Assembly (NCBI GenBank): GCA_039942715.1
Contig: JBDVBY010000006.1
Coordinates: forward strand, 744,001-808,000
Direction: 5' to 3'
Length of the DNA stretch: 64,000 nucleotides
Source of the DNA: JABDJX01 sp039942715
Lineage (GTDB): Bacteria; Pseudomonadota; Alphaproteobacteria; Rhodobacterales; Rhodobacteraceae
Shown piece after piece: positions 54,627 to 62,618 of this stretch. Under the pieces are notes generated by a model. That model saw nothing but the letters and a program-made list of their open reading frames with translations. It had not been told where the DNA came from and did no database searches. Position 1 is the stretch's first letter. Every line of letters begins with the position of its first letter. The position numbers were made by a program, and so were the translations under genes.

Positions 54627-54861
54627 GTCTCACTCAAATCGGGTGTCACTTTTACGAAGGCACTGAAAAACCCAACATGGGCATACATTACCGCCTCCGC
54701 ACCTCGGTGACTTGCTACTGATTTAGCGTCTGAATGGGCCAAGAATGTGGCGCAACCGGGCCATTACATATTCAATCCTGCGGCTTTTTTAGAATTGTCT
54801 ATGGATGTGATTTACTGCTTCCGGCCTTGCGATAAGCAGGATGAGTGGCTAGGCCGCCTTT

Positions 54862-55446
54862 ATGGCAAAGCTCTATTTCAATTATTCTACAATGAACGCA
54901 GGCAAATCGACCCTGCTTTTGCAAGCGTCCTACAATTACCGTGAACGGGGCATGCAGACATATTTGCTGACAGCCGCACTCGATCAACGCGCAGGGTCAG
55001 GCCAAATCGCCAGTCGCATAGGAATCACAGCAACAGCGGATACTTTTGATCCCCAAAGCGACATGTTCGAAATGATCGCGCGGCGCTTGAAAAAGACACC
55101 AGTTGCCTGCGTTTTTCTCGACGAAGCGCAATTTTTGACCAAAGAACAAGTCTGGCAACTGGCGCGCGTCGTCGACGACCTCGGCGTGCCTGTCATGTGC
55201 TACGGATTACGCGTCGACTTTCGTGGCGAGCTTTTCCCAGGGTCAGCCGCTTTGTTAGCTTTGTCAGATGAGATGCGCGAGGCCAGAACCATCTGTTTTT
55301 GCGGCAAGAAAGCCACCATGGTTGTGCGCCAAGACGATGAGGGCCGCGCGTTGATGCAAGGCGAACAAGTGCAAATCGGCGGTAACGAAACCTACGTTAG
55401 CCTCTGTCGCAGACATTGGCGTGAAGCCACAGGCGACAAAACCTAG
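54862..55446 (+). CDS. tdk: Thymidine kinase
   Basis: A 194-residue type II thymidine kinase: P-loop 'STMNAGKSTLLLQ', 'VFLDEAQFL' (catalytic Glu), 'CYGLRVDFRGELFPGS' and the zinc cysteines in 'CFCGKKA' and 'SLCRRHW'. It phosphorylates thymidine for DNA salvage. It diverges from the protein kinase across a 235-bp promoter gap. Followed by hairpins and the convergent csaA gene. Confidence 0.96.
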   Translation: MAKLYFNYSTMNAGKSTLLLQASYNYRERGMQTYLLTAALDQRAGSGQIASRIGITATADTFDPQSDMFEMIARRLKKTPVACVFLDEAQFLTKEQVWQLARVVDDLGVPVMCYGLRVDFRGELFPGSAALLALSDEMREARTICFCGKKATMVVRQDDEGRALMQGEQVQIGGNETYVSLCRRHWREATGDKT

Positions 55447-55481
55447 CACCCTCTTTCATTGGTTCAAAAATATGTCGGGGT

Positions 55482-55524
55482 CTGGGGCAGAGCCCCAGTG
55501 GATCGCCTTGGGCAAAGCCCAAGG
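55482..55524. terminator. Two adjacent hairpins between convergent tdk and csaA
   Basis: CTGGGGC-AGA-GCCCCAG (55482-55498) and CCTTGGGC-AAA-GCCCAAGG (55506-55524). Both are perfect, 7- and 8-bp stems with 3-nt loops. There is no T-run, so a bidirectional terminator, an RNA-stability element or a dispersed repeat are all possible. Confidence 0.5.
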
Positions 55525-55535
55525 GGAAACCAAAA

Positions 55536-55871
55536 TCAGTGCATCCGCCCGCCCAACGGCACATCCCTTTCAGGCTCAAGCAGTACAATGTCACCGTTCT
55601 CGTCCGGTACGCCCAACACAAGAACCTCAGACATAAACTTCCCAATCTGGCGCGGCTCAAAGTTCACGACCGCCATCACCTGACGCCCCACAAGGGTCTC
55701 CGGCTCATAGTGCACCGTTATCTGTGCTGAGCTTTTCTTCTCGCCAATCTCACCACCGAAATCGATCCAAAGCTTGATCGCCGGTTTGCGCGCCTCGGGA
55801 TAAGATTCAGCCCGCACAACCCGACCAACCCGCACATCAACCTTCAGAAAATCTTCAAACTCAAGGCTCAT
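55536..55871 (-). CDS. csaA: CsaA-like tRNA-binding domain protein
   Basis: A 111-residue protein with the CsaA/EMAP-like OB-fold: 'DFLKVDVRVGRVVRAESYPEARKPA', 'VVNFEPRQIGKFMSEVLVLG' and a C-terminal 'ERDVPLGGRMH'. Described relatives act as export-related chaperones or tRNA-binding proteins. It overlaps proC by 4 bp. Confidence 0.93.
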   Translation of the reverse strand: MSLEFEDFLKVDVRVGRVVRAESYPEARKPAIKLWIDFGGEIGEKKSSAQITVHYEPETLVGRQVMAVVNFEPRQIGKFMSEVLVLGVPDENGDIVLLEPERDVPLGGRMH

Positions 55872-56680
55872 GCCCCCAGCTCCCGACCCCGGTTTGCCGC
55901 AGCGGCCACTGCACGCTGCAACAACGCTGGAAACCCGTCGTCCTCATGCATCAAAACCTCTAATGCAGCCGCCGTCGTGCCCCCTGGGCTGGTCACATTC
56001 ACCCGCAACTGATCCGGGCTTTCATGTGCCGCCTCCGCCAACGCACCGGCACCCGCCACTGTCGCTTTGGCAAGCTTCATCGCCAACTCAGGCGCAAGCC
56101 CTTCCGCAACACCCGCAGCAGCCAAAGTCTCAATCAAATGAAAGACATAAGCAGGGCCGGATCCAGAAACCGCTGTCACCGCATCCATATCCGCCTCGCT
56201 GACAAGGCGCACAGTTTTCCCCACCGCGCTCAGCAAACCTTCCGCAAGTTTCAGCGTGTCGTCCGTTACATGCACATTGCCAATTACAGCCGTAATCCCT
56301 TGAGCAATGGCTGCGGGCGTATTTGGCATCGCCCGCACAATCGGCGTTTGCGCCCCCAAAGCCTCTTCAAAACTGGCAATCATCGTTCCGGCCGCAATCG
56401 ACAAGAAAACCGTCTCACCATTGCCAAACGCTTTGATCGCAGGAAGCGCCTCGCCCATCATCTGCGGCTTAACAGCAACCACGACCATTGCAGGCGCCTC
56501 AGGCAAACCATCATTCACATGCACCCCTTGCGCCAGAACCCAATCGGACGGCGCCGGATCAAGAACCCACACTGCCTGTGGATCAAGCCCGCCGCCAAGC
56601 CAGCCCTGCAACATCGCACTGCCCATCTTGCCACAGCCCAGAATTACCAGACCGCGCGTGGTGATATCGCCAAAGTCCAT
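55868..56680 (-). CDS. proC: Pyrroline-5-carboxylate reductase
   Basis: A 270-residue protein with dinucleotide-binding 'VILGCGKMGSAMLQGWL', the central 'VRAMPNTPAAIAQGITA' and the C-terminal signature 'DQLRVNVTSPGGTTAAALEVL'. Last step of proline synthesis. Coupled to csaA. The upstream gene on the same strand, ybjN, is separated by an intrinsic terminator. Confidence 0.97.
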   Translation of the reverse strand: MDFGDITTRGLVILGCGKMGSAMLQGWLGGGLDPQAVWVLDPAPSDWVLAQGVHVNDGLPEAPAMVVVAVKPQMMGEALPAIKAFGNGETVFLSIAAGTMIASFEEALGAQTPIVRAMPNTPAAIAQGITAVIGNVHVTDDTLKLAEGLLSAVGKTVRLVSEADMDAVTAVSGSGPAYVFHLIETLAAAGVAEGLAPELAMKLAKATVAGAGALAEAAHESPDQLRVNVTSPGGTTAAALEVLMHEDDGFPALLQRAVAAAANRGRELGA

Positions 56681-56736
56681 AAAATGCCCCCTATTTTGTG
56701 GTCTAAATACAGGGCCAAAGCTCTGTCTGCCACAAT

Positions 56737-56765
56737 AAAACCGGGCCGCTGGGAGTACGGCCCGG
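56737..56765 (-). terminator. Intrinsic terminator after the YbjN gene
   Basis: On the minus strand an 8-bp CCGGGCCG/CGGCCCGG stem with a 9-nt loop is followed by TTTTATT. Separates ybjN from proC. Confidence 0.8.
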
Positions 56766-56817
56766 CCTTATGCGTCACTCAATGCCTTGGGGGGATTGGT
56801 TGGACGCATAGTCGTCT

Positions 56818-57321
56818 TCAAGCGCGACCGTAAGCTTCGGCCATCGCCACTTGCATTGCGGCTTGTGGCGTTTCATCGCCCCAGACCACCAGCTGAAAAG
56901 CTGGGTAATACCGCTCGGCCGACACAACAGCTGCCCCAATCATCGTATCAATTTGCTCCGGCAACGCCGTCTGCCCACCAGCCATAATCAAGCCGTACCG
57001 CCACACCATCAGCTTTTGCGCTTCCCAATATGAAAACGCACCAGCCCAACAATTGTCATTGGTTGCGTTCAAAACCTCGTAAAGCTGCGGAAGTTTGTCT
57101 TTCGGTGGATCCATCTCAAAGGTGCAAATCAGCCGCAACGTTTCATCCTGCTCGCACCATGCAAGTGTAATGGAATAGGTGCGCCACTGACCTTCAACCG
57201 CCATTGCGATCTGATCATCTGCCACACGGTCAAAATCCCAGTCGTTATGCTCAGCAAGATGCTCAACAATATCAATTGGGTGGAGATCTTCGATCGAGAA
57301 CTGCTGCTCGGAAAGCGACAT
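56818..57321 (-). CDS. YbjN-domain protein
   Basis: A 167-residue protein with the YbjN/T3SS-chaperone-like pattern: 'FDRVADDQIAMAVEGQWRTYSITLAWCEQDETLRLICTFEM', 'LLNATNDNCWAGAFSYWEA'-type central part and a helical C-terminus. Soluble, function poorly understood. Monocistronic, bounded by a terminator downstream and a large gap upstream. Confidence 0.88.
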   Translation of the reverse strand: MSLSEQQFSIEDLHPIDIVEHLAEHNDWDFDRVADDQIAMAVEGQWRTYSITLAWCEQDETLRLICTFEMDPPKDKLPQLYEVLNATNDNCWAGAFSYWEAQKLMVWRYGLIMAGGQTALPEQIDTMIGAAVVSAERYYPAFQLVVWGDETPQAAMQVAMAEAYGRA

Positions 57322-57703
57322 TGCGCTGCCTCATCTCGTTATCGCTGGGTGTCCTTAGGGGCCACCACAGCTTGGTGCCTGCTCTAGGTACGGTGGTTTA
57401 TTCCCCATACCCTTACGATATATGGTGTGCTTTTAGACAGACTCTGTAAAGCAAAAACTTGTGGACAAGCCCGACTGTCCTGTGGGCGCTTTGTGCAACC
57501 GTCGGTTCTTACAGGAAAAAGAAAATTCAGCAGGTCTAAGGAGGGCTCAAAACGCCCACGCAAAAAATACGCGAATGATCCATATGGTCACCGGCCGTGT
57601 CCCCCGGCCTAAATGGGCACCGAAATATTGCCCAATATACTTAAGAAAAGCGTCACTCAGTTACCTTTCCAAAAGCTTGGAAAGATACTAAGGCAACAAA
57701 TGC
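57322..57703. other. Structured intergenic region upstream of the YbjN gene
   Basis: About 380 bp without a recognisable gene. It holds a perfect 8-bp stem CTTTCCAA-AAGC-TTGGAAAG at 57665-57684 and partly overlaps a second, 11-bp hairpin (57690-57720). It must contain the ybjN promoter. A small RNA or long leader is possible. Confidence 0.5.
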
Positions 57704-57720
57704 TCAGCTTTTGTTGCCTT
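57690..57720 (-). terminator. Hairpin overlapping the 3' end of the UbiK-like gene
   Basis: A perfect 11-bp stem AAGGCAACAAA/TTTGTTGCCTT with the UbiK stop codon in the loop. The following T-content on the minus strand is modest, so it is a probable rather than certain terminator; the 57665-57684 hairpin follows. Confidence 0.55.
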
Positions 57721-57949
57721 CCAAAGCATCAAGTCGCGCGCTTAGATCTGCGTTTTCTTCACGCGCCTTAACAGCCATCGCACGCACCGCTTCAAACTCT
57801 TCACGCGTTACAAAATCGCGATCCGCCAACCAGCGGTCCACAAGCCCTTTCATCGCCGTCTCAGCTTCGTCTTTCGCACCCTGTGCCACACCCATGGCAT
57901 TGGTCATAAGTTGCGAAATATCGTCAAAAACTTTGTTACGGGTCTGCAT
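57704..57949 (-). CDS. Accessory factor UbiK-like (BMFP/YqiC) protein
   Basis: An 81-residue protein: amphipathic N-terminal helix ('VFDDISQLMTNAMGVAQGAKDEAE'), and a C-terminal coiled coil ('VTREEFEAVRAMAVKAREENADLSARLDALEG'), as in membrane-fusogenic BMFP proteins that support ubiquinone synthesis. Divergent from lgt. Confidence 0.88.
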   Translation of the reverse strand: MQTRNKVFDDISQLMTNAMGVAQGAKDEAETAMKGLVDRWLADRDFVTREEFEAVRAMAVKAREENADLSARLDALEGNKS

Positions 57950-58046
57950 TACCGGGCCTCCTAAGAACTCGCCTAGGCTCTATATGGCGCATTCGGCAGC
58001 CTTCGCAAGGTTGACGCGACAATCGCGCGCTGGCAGGGGAGAAGTG

Positions 58047-58916
58047 ATGTTACCACTCGCGATCCCCTTCCCCGATATTTCCCCCAACTTGGTCGAGATC
58101 CCATTGGGCTTCGCAACGCTTCCTATCCGTTGGTATGCGTTGGCCTATATTGTCGGTATCTTCATCGGCTATTGGATTTTGCGTCGCGCGATTTCACGCC
58201 CTGCGCTTTGGGCAAATGACTCAAGCCCACTAAGCCGCGATCAACTTGAAAGCCTTGTCACTTGGATGATCCTTGGCATCATCCTTGGCGGACGCTTAGG
58301 GTATGTCCTGTTCTATAGCCAAGGCGGCTTCCTCCAAGATCCGGCAGCGATCCTGCGGGTTTGGGAAGGCGGTATGGCATTCCACGGCGGCTTTCTTGGT
58401 GTAGTCATCTCTGGCCTACTGTTTTGCAAATTCCACAAAGTTAACGTCACTAAGCTGGCCGACGGTTTGGCACTTGCGACGCCGTTTGGTTTGATGCTGG
58501 GCCGCGTTGCGAACTTCATCAATGCCGAGCTTTGGGGACGTACAACCGATGTGCCGTGGGGTGTGATCTTTCCCGGTCGTGCCGCGCAATCCTGCGCCGA
58601 CGCCATCTGCGTACGACACCCATCACAACTTTACCAAGCCGGTCTTGAAGGCCTGACACTCGCGCTGCTCCTTTTGTACCTCGCGTTCAGAAAAGGTTGG
58701 CTGCGGACCCCGGGTGCGATCTGTGGTGCCTTCATTGCAGGCTACGGCGTCTCGCGCTTTGTGGTCGAATATTTCCGCCAACCGGATGCGCAGTTCATCA
58801 CGCCAGACAATCCACTCGGCACTGTCTTTCTTGGCATGTCGATGGGGCAGCTGTTATCGCTCCCGATGATTGCCGTTGGCGTTGTAATTCTAGTCACAGC
58901 ACGCCGTCGCGCATGA
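58047..58916 (+). CDS. lgt: Prolipoprotein diacylglyceryl transferase
   Basis: A 289-residue polytopic membrane enzyme. Signature 'GLMLGRVANFINAELWGR' with the catalytic arginine, 'GGRLGYVLFYS', 'GGMAFHGGFLG' and 'RHPSQLYQAGLEG'. It adds diacylglycerol to the cysteine of lipoprotein precursors. The start at ATG 58047 follows GGGGAGAAG; the open frame upstream to 57711 overlaps the UbiK gene and is rejected. It overlaps the next gene by 4 bp. Confidence 0.97.
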   Translation: MLPLAIPFPDISPNLVEIPLGFATLPIRWYALAYIVGIFIGYWILRRAISRPALWANDSSPLSRDQLESLVTWMILGIILGGRLGYVLFYSQGGFLQDPAAILRVWEGGMAFHGGFLGVVISGLLFCKFHKVNVTKLADGLALATPFGLMLGRVANFINAELWGRTTDVPWGVIFPGRAAQSCADAICVRHPSQLYQAGLEGLTLALLLLYLAFRKGWLRTPGAICGAFIAGYGVSRFVVEYFRQPDAQFITPDNPLGTVFLGMSMGQLLSLPMIAVGVVILVTARRRA

Positions 58917-59974
58917 CAGCGTTGGCTGACGTCCTGATAGACCGGATCCGCGCAGGCGGTCCAATAACCATCGCAGACTATATGGCCGAATGCCTGATGC
59001 ATCCCAAACATGGTTACTATTCGACCCGCGATCCTTTTGGCCGGGACGGCGATTTCACCACAGCACCCGAGATCAGTCAGATGTTTGGCGAGCTTATCGG
59101 CCTTTGCCTTGCGCAGACTTGGATGGACCAAGGTGCACCCAACAGCTTTGCCTTGGCCGAACTTGGTCCTGGGCGCGGCACGCTTATGTCTGACGTACTG
59201 CGTGCGACCAAGGGCGTGGCCGGGTTTCATGACGCAGCGCAAGTGCACCTGGTTGAGACGTCCCAAAAACTTCGTGGCAGACAGACGAAAGCGATCCCAA
59301 ACAAAATCACCCATCACGATGCTTTGGACGACGTGCCGGAAACCGCTCTTTTCTTAATCGCGAACGAATTCTTCGACGCGCTTCCCATACGCCAGTTCCA
59401 ACGTGATGGGGCAGCGTGGCGCGAAAGAGTCATCGGGATTCACGAAAGCACGCTCGCCATTGGTCTTTCCGATCAAACCACGCCGGCTTTTTTGGACCAC
59501 CGACTGAATGACACCAAAGACGGCGATATCGTAGAACACGGGTCCGCCGCACAAAGTATTGCAGGCGAAATCGGGCGACGTATCAACACGTATGGCGGCT
59601 CCGCGCTGATCATTGATTATGGCGATTGGCACTCTTTAGGCGACACGCTTCAGGCACTTTCAAACCATGATTCTGTATCGCCTCTTGAAAACCCCGGTGC
59701 ATCTGATCTCACCGCCCACATCGATTTTGAAGCCATCGCAGAGGCGGCCGAGCCTGCCAAACACAGCCGTGTTACACCACAAGGTGTCTTTCTGGAACGT
59801 CTCGGCATCACCCAGCGCGCCCAAACACTGGCGCGCTCTTTGCAAGGCGCAGCGCTTGAAAGTCATATCAAAGCGCATCGGCGCTTGACGCACGGCGAAG
59901 AAATGGGAACCCTGTTCAAGGTAATGGCTCTTTATCCTAACACCCAATCGCCGCCGCCCGGACTTGAACCGTGA
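58913..59974 (+). CDS. SAM-dependent methyltransferase, MidA/NDUFAF7-like
   Basis: A 353-residue protein beginning 'MTALADVLIDRIRAGGPITIADYMAECL', with 'YYSTRDPFGRDGDFTTAPEISQMFGELIG', SAM-binding 'LAELGPGRGTLMSDVLR', 'FLIANEFFDALPIRQF' and 'ALIIDYGDW'. In mitochondria the homologue dimethylates an arginine of complex I. Coupled with lgt and pgeF by 4-bp overlaps. Its partner in this bacterium is not shown. Confidence 0.92.
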   Translation: MTALADVLIDRIRAGGPITIADYMAECLMHPKHGYYSTRDPFGRDGDFTTAPEISQMFGELIGLCLAQTWMDQGAPNSFALAELGPGRGTLMSDVLRATKGVAGFHDAAQVHLVETSQKLRGRQTKAIPNKITHHDALDDVPETALFLIANEFFDALPIRQFQRDGAAWRERVIGIHESTLAIGLSDQTTPAFLDHRLNDTKDGDIVEHGSAAQSIAGEIGRRINTYGGSALIIDYGDWHSLGDTLQALSNHDSVSPLENPGASDLTAHIDFEAIAEAAEPAKHSRVTPQGVFLERLGITQRAQTLARSLQGAALESHIKAHRRLTHGEEMGTLFKVMALYPNTQSPPPGLEP

Positions 59975-60723
59975 CGCTTGAGGCTCTCACCTCTGATGCG
60001 CTCGAAGCGCGCCACGGTTTTTTTACCCGTAAAGGCGGGGCCTCCTCTGGCGTCTTCTCGAGCCTAAATTGTGGGTTTGGCTCAAGCGACCAAAACGACA
60101 TGGTTGCGATCAATCGTGCGCGCGTTGCCGACGCTATGGGTGTAGATGCAGGCGCATTGGTCACCGTCCATCAGCACCACTCAGCAGATGTCGTAACCGT
60201 TGATGCGCCTTTAACCGAGCCGATCAAAGCGGACGCGATTGTAACCGCGACACCCGGTTTGGCACTTGGGATCATGACAGCCGACTGCCAACCCGTTCTT
60301 TTTGCCGACACCACCGCTGGTATTATCGGCGGCGCACATGCCGGATGGAAAGGCGCGCTTGGCGGCGTCTTGGAAGCAACCGTTGAGGCGATGGAAGCAC
60401 TGGGTGCGACCAAAGACAACATCGCCGCAGTGATCGGCCCTTCAATCAGCCAAAGGGCTTATGAAGTCGGGCCAGAGTTTCTCGACACGTTTCTTGCCGA
60501 AGACAACGAAAGCACTCGCTTTTTCGCCAATGGGCAAGACGACCGCTATCAATTCGATTTGATAGGCTATGGTCTGCACCGTCTACGCGGCTTCGGCATT
60601 TCTCGTGCAGAATGGACCGGGCATTGCACCTATTCTGACCCGGATCGCTTCTTTTCCTATCGCCGTTCTGTCCATAAAAAACAGGCTGATTACGGTCGTT
60701 TGATCTCTGCCATCTGCCTTTAA
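59971..60723 (+). CDS. pgeF: Peptidoglycan editing factor PgeF (YfiH/polyphenol oxidase family)
   Basis: A 250-residue protein with a GTG start overlapping the methyltransferase stop. The active-site residues are in 'TVHQHHSADVV', 'GIMTADCQPVLFAD' and 'IGGAHAGWKGALGG' (His, Cys, His). It removes wrongly incorporated L-Ser from muropeptide precursors in E. coli. Third gene of the lgt operon. Confidence 0.95.
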   Translation: MTLEALTSDALEARHGFFTRKGGASSGVFSSLNCGFGSSDQNDMVAINRARVADAMGVDAGALVTVHQHHSADVVTVDAPLTEPIKADAIVTATPGLALGIMTADCQPVLFADTTAGIIGGAHAGWKGALGGVLEATVEAMEALGATKDNIAAVIGPSISQRAYEVGPEFLDTFLAEDNESTRFFANGQDDRYQFDLIGYGLHRLRGFGISRAEWTGHCTYSDPDRFFSYRRSVHKKQADYGRLISAICL

Positions 60724-60846
60724 GCAATGTGGCAGAAATTGGCGCGTTAATTTCCCAGAAACCGTCATGACCTTGCCCCATTGCTCCGTCATAACTCTCA
60801 CAACACGGGGCAAAGTCCCGATTTGGGTCAAGAAGGAAAAGAGCAG

Positions 60847-60963
60847 ATGAAGCAGATGCCTCGATGGATGAAAAGCGCGATTAAGTCTGCTGAGTCCGTT
60901 CAAGTAAGTTCCAAGCGTCAACCAATCCTGCCCAAGAAAACGGCAGTCGCCGCGAAAGGTTAG
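60847..60963 (+). CDS. Small basic protein, 38 residues
   Basis: A short frame preceded by AAGGAAAAGAG about 5 bp upstream. Product begins MKQMPRWMKSAIKSAE and is Lys/Ala/Ser-rich and strongly basic. Shape and ribosome site support translation, but no family is recognised. It precedes the Hint-domain gene by 57 bp on the same strand. Confidence 0.5.
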   Translation: MKQMPRWMKSAIKSAESVQVSSKRQPILPKKTAVAAKG

Positions 60964-61020
60964 TGTCAGGGTCGCCCATGACCCAGTGTCTTAAGTGTAA
61001 ATAGTAAAAGGTTTTCATTC

Positions 61021-61818
61021 ATGAGTTATGCACCCCCGACCATACCCCCATTCCCAGAGTTACAGCAAAAACCACAGGCGTGGACCGCCCGCCGCTCTAA
61101 CCGCCCGGTTTCAACACCTGCCGCAATTCCAAAAGCACGCGTAACACGCCGCTTTGAAATGGAATGGATTTATAACGGTGAAATTCTCGACAACATCATT
61201 GTCGCCCCCGCCTTGCCGGCATTTGAACAGGCTTTTAGCGCTTTTACCCACGGCATCTTGATCCAAACAACCGAAGGTCCGGTGGCAGTAGAAGACTTGG
61301 TGCCCGGCATGCTGCTTGAAACGGCAGACGGTGGAGCAAGCCAGCTGACATGGAAAGGCGCGATCACAATTGTGCCCGGCGCTCCGACCCTAAGTGATGA
61401 GCCAAGCAAGCTTTACCGCGTGATGCCCGATGCATTTGGATTGGGTCGCCCGCTTCAAGACCAAACCTTTGGCCCGGCTGCGCGTCGCCTTAACCGTGAT
61501 CCGTTGGTACGTGCAGCGCTTGGCACCGACAAAGCGCTTGTTCCCCTGTCTGCTGTGGCCGACGGCATGGGCGTGATCGAGGTGAATCCGGTATCACCGA
61601 CCAAAGTCTATCATCTTGTCTGCGAAAACCACGAAACGATCCTCGCTGCTGGCCTTGAGGTTGAAAGCTTTCATCCCGGACCTGACATGCCGCTGTCGCT
61701 TCCAGCGGAAATTGTGCATCTGTTCATGAGCTTTTTCCCGCACATGGATGGTCTGCGCGATTTCGGGCGACTGAATGCCCCTCGCTTGTCTGAGGAAGAA
61801 TTCCGCGAGATCTTCTAA
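61021..61818 (+). CDS. Hint-domain protein lacking the nucleophilic cysteine
   Basis: A 265-residue protein with the Hint_2-type domain from about residue 70: 'AFSAFTHGILIQTTEGPVAVEDLVPGMLLETADG', then 'YHLVCENHETILAAGLEVESF' near the C-terminus. In self-splicing Hint domains the first residue of the motif is Cys; here Ala74 (GCT) occupies that place. The His of the end motif is kept. The N-terminus is proline-rich. Such proteins are common in roseobacters but the function is unclear; a non-cleaving structural role is suggested. Confidence 0.85.
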   Translation: MSYAPPTIPPFPELQQKPQAWTARRSNRPVSTPAAIPKARVTRRFEMEWIYNGEILDNIIVAPALPAFEQAFSAFTHGILIQTTEGPVAVEDLVPGMLLETADGGASQLTWKGAITIVPGAPTLSDEPSKLYRVMPDAFGLGRPLQDQTFGPAARRLNRDPLVRAALGTDKALVPLSAVADGMGVIEVNPVSPTKVYHLVCENHETILAAGLEVESFHPGPDMPLSLPAEIVHLFMSFFPHMDGLRDFGRLNAPRLSEEEFREIF

Positions 61819-61821
61819 AAA

Positions 61822-62322
61822 TCAGGCGGTCTGACCCACACGCTCTTCAAGCACATCAAAGGGTACGCCGGGTTCGTCTTTCGCACCGCGGATTACAAGC
61901 GAAGTCTTCACGCTGATCACATTTGGGGCCGAGGTTAAGTCCTCGGTCAAAAACCGCTGGAAGGTCGAAAGATCGGGAGCGACGCACTTCAATACAAAGT
62001 CCACCTCACCATTCAGCATGTGACATTCACGCACAAGCGGCCAGTTTTTGCAGCGCCCTTCAAAGGCCGACAAATCAACCTCGGCTTGACTTTGCAGCCC
62101 GACCATCGCAAACACCTGAACCTCAAATCCCAGTGCACGCGCATCAACTGCTGCGTGATAGCCTTGGATATACCCCTGCTCTTCCAGTGCGCGCACACGG
62201 CGTAGGCACGGCGGCGCGGAAATACCCACACGCCCGGCAAGATCAACGTTGGTCATGCGACCATCGGCCTGTAGTTCGGCCAATATCATACGGTCGATGG
62301 CGTCAAGCTTGTGGCTTGGCAT
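61822..62322 (-). CDS. Lrp/AsnC-family transcriptional regulator
   Basis: A 166-residue protein: helix-turn-helix 'LDAIDRMILAELQADGRMTNVDLAGRVGISAPPCLRRVRALEEQGYI' and the ligand-binding RAM domain ('VQVFAMVGLQSQAEVDL', 'VRECHMLNGEVDFVLKCVAPD'). Start at ATG 62322; the frame extends upstream to 62520 without support. Divergent from trxB across about 300 bp, an arrangement known in roseobacters and other alphaproteobacteria. Confidence 0.93.
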   Translation of the reverse strand: MPSHKLDAIDRMILAELQADGRMTNVDLAGRVGISAPPCLRRVRALEEQGYIQGYHAAVDARALGFEVQVFAMVGLQSQAEVDLSAFEGRCKNWPLVRECHMLNGEVDFVLKCVAPDLSTFQRFLTEDLTSAPNVISVKTSLVIRGAKDEPGVPFDVLEERVGQTA

Positions 62323-62618
62323 TATGCAGTCCCCTTTGTGGCTGTTTAGAAACTTACAATGCCAGGAGGGGATGCGCAATATTATTTCAAAACTGCGCAA
62401 CAAAAGAAAACGCTCGAGAAAACTCGTACGTTTCATTTGGATAAGCTTTTTTGGCAAACGAGCCTTCGGGACCGAACGGACCGTCAGGACCAAACGGATC
62501 TTCAGAGCCGCCCGGACCAAGGTTTGCCCTGCTCAAGGTAATTTGTAGTACCTGCCCTTCAACTTTGCCCGCCGCCACGCTATCTCTGCAAAACGCTGCT
62601 CAACCCAAGGAAAACTCC
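62323..62618. other. Divergent promoter region between the Lrp gene and trxB, with short direct repeats
   Basis: From 62468 to 62518 a 9-bp unit related to GGACCGAAC is repeated several times (GGACCGAAC, GGACCGTCA, GGACCAAAC, GGATCTTCA). The repeat gives a Gly-Pro-rich frame on both strands, but none has a ribosome site. It should contain the promoters of both genes. Confidence 0.5.

Noticed and set aside
54747..54944. 65-codon frame before thymidine kinase
   Set aside because: Overlaps tdk out of frame and lacks a ribosome site; the true start of tdk at 54862 is clear.
62387..62578. Minus-strand frame with collagen-like Gly-Pro repeats
   Set aside because: Arises from the 9-bp DNA repeat, no ribosome site, and lies in the divergent promoter region.
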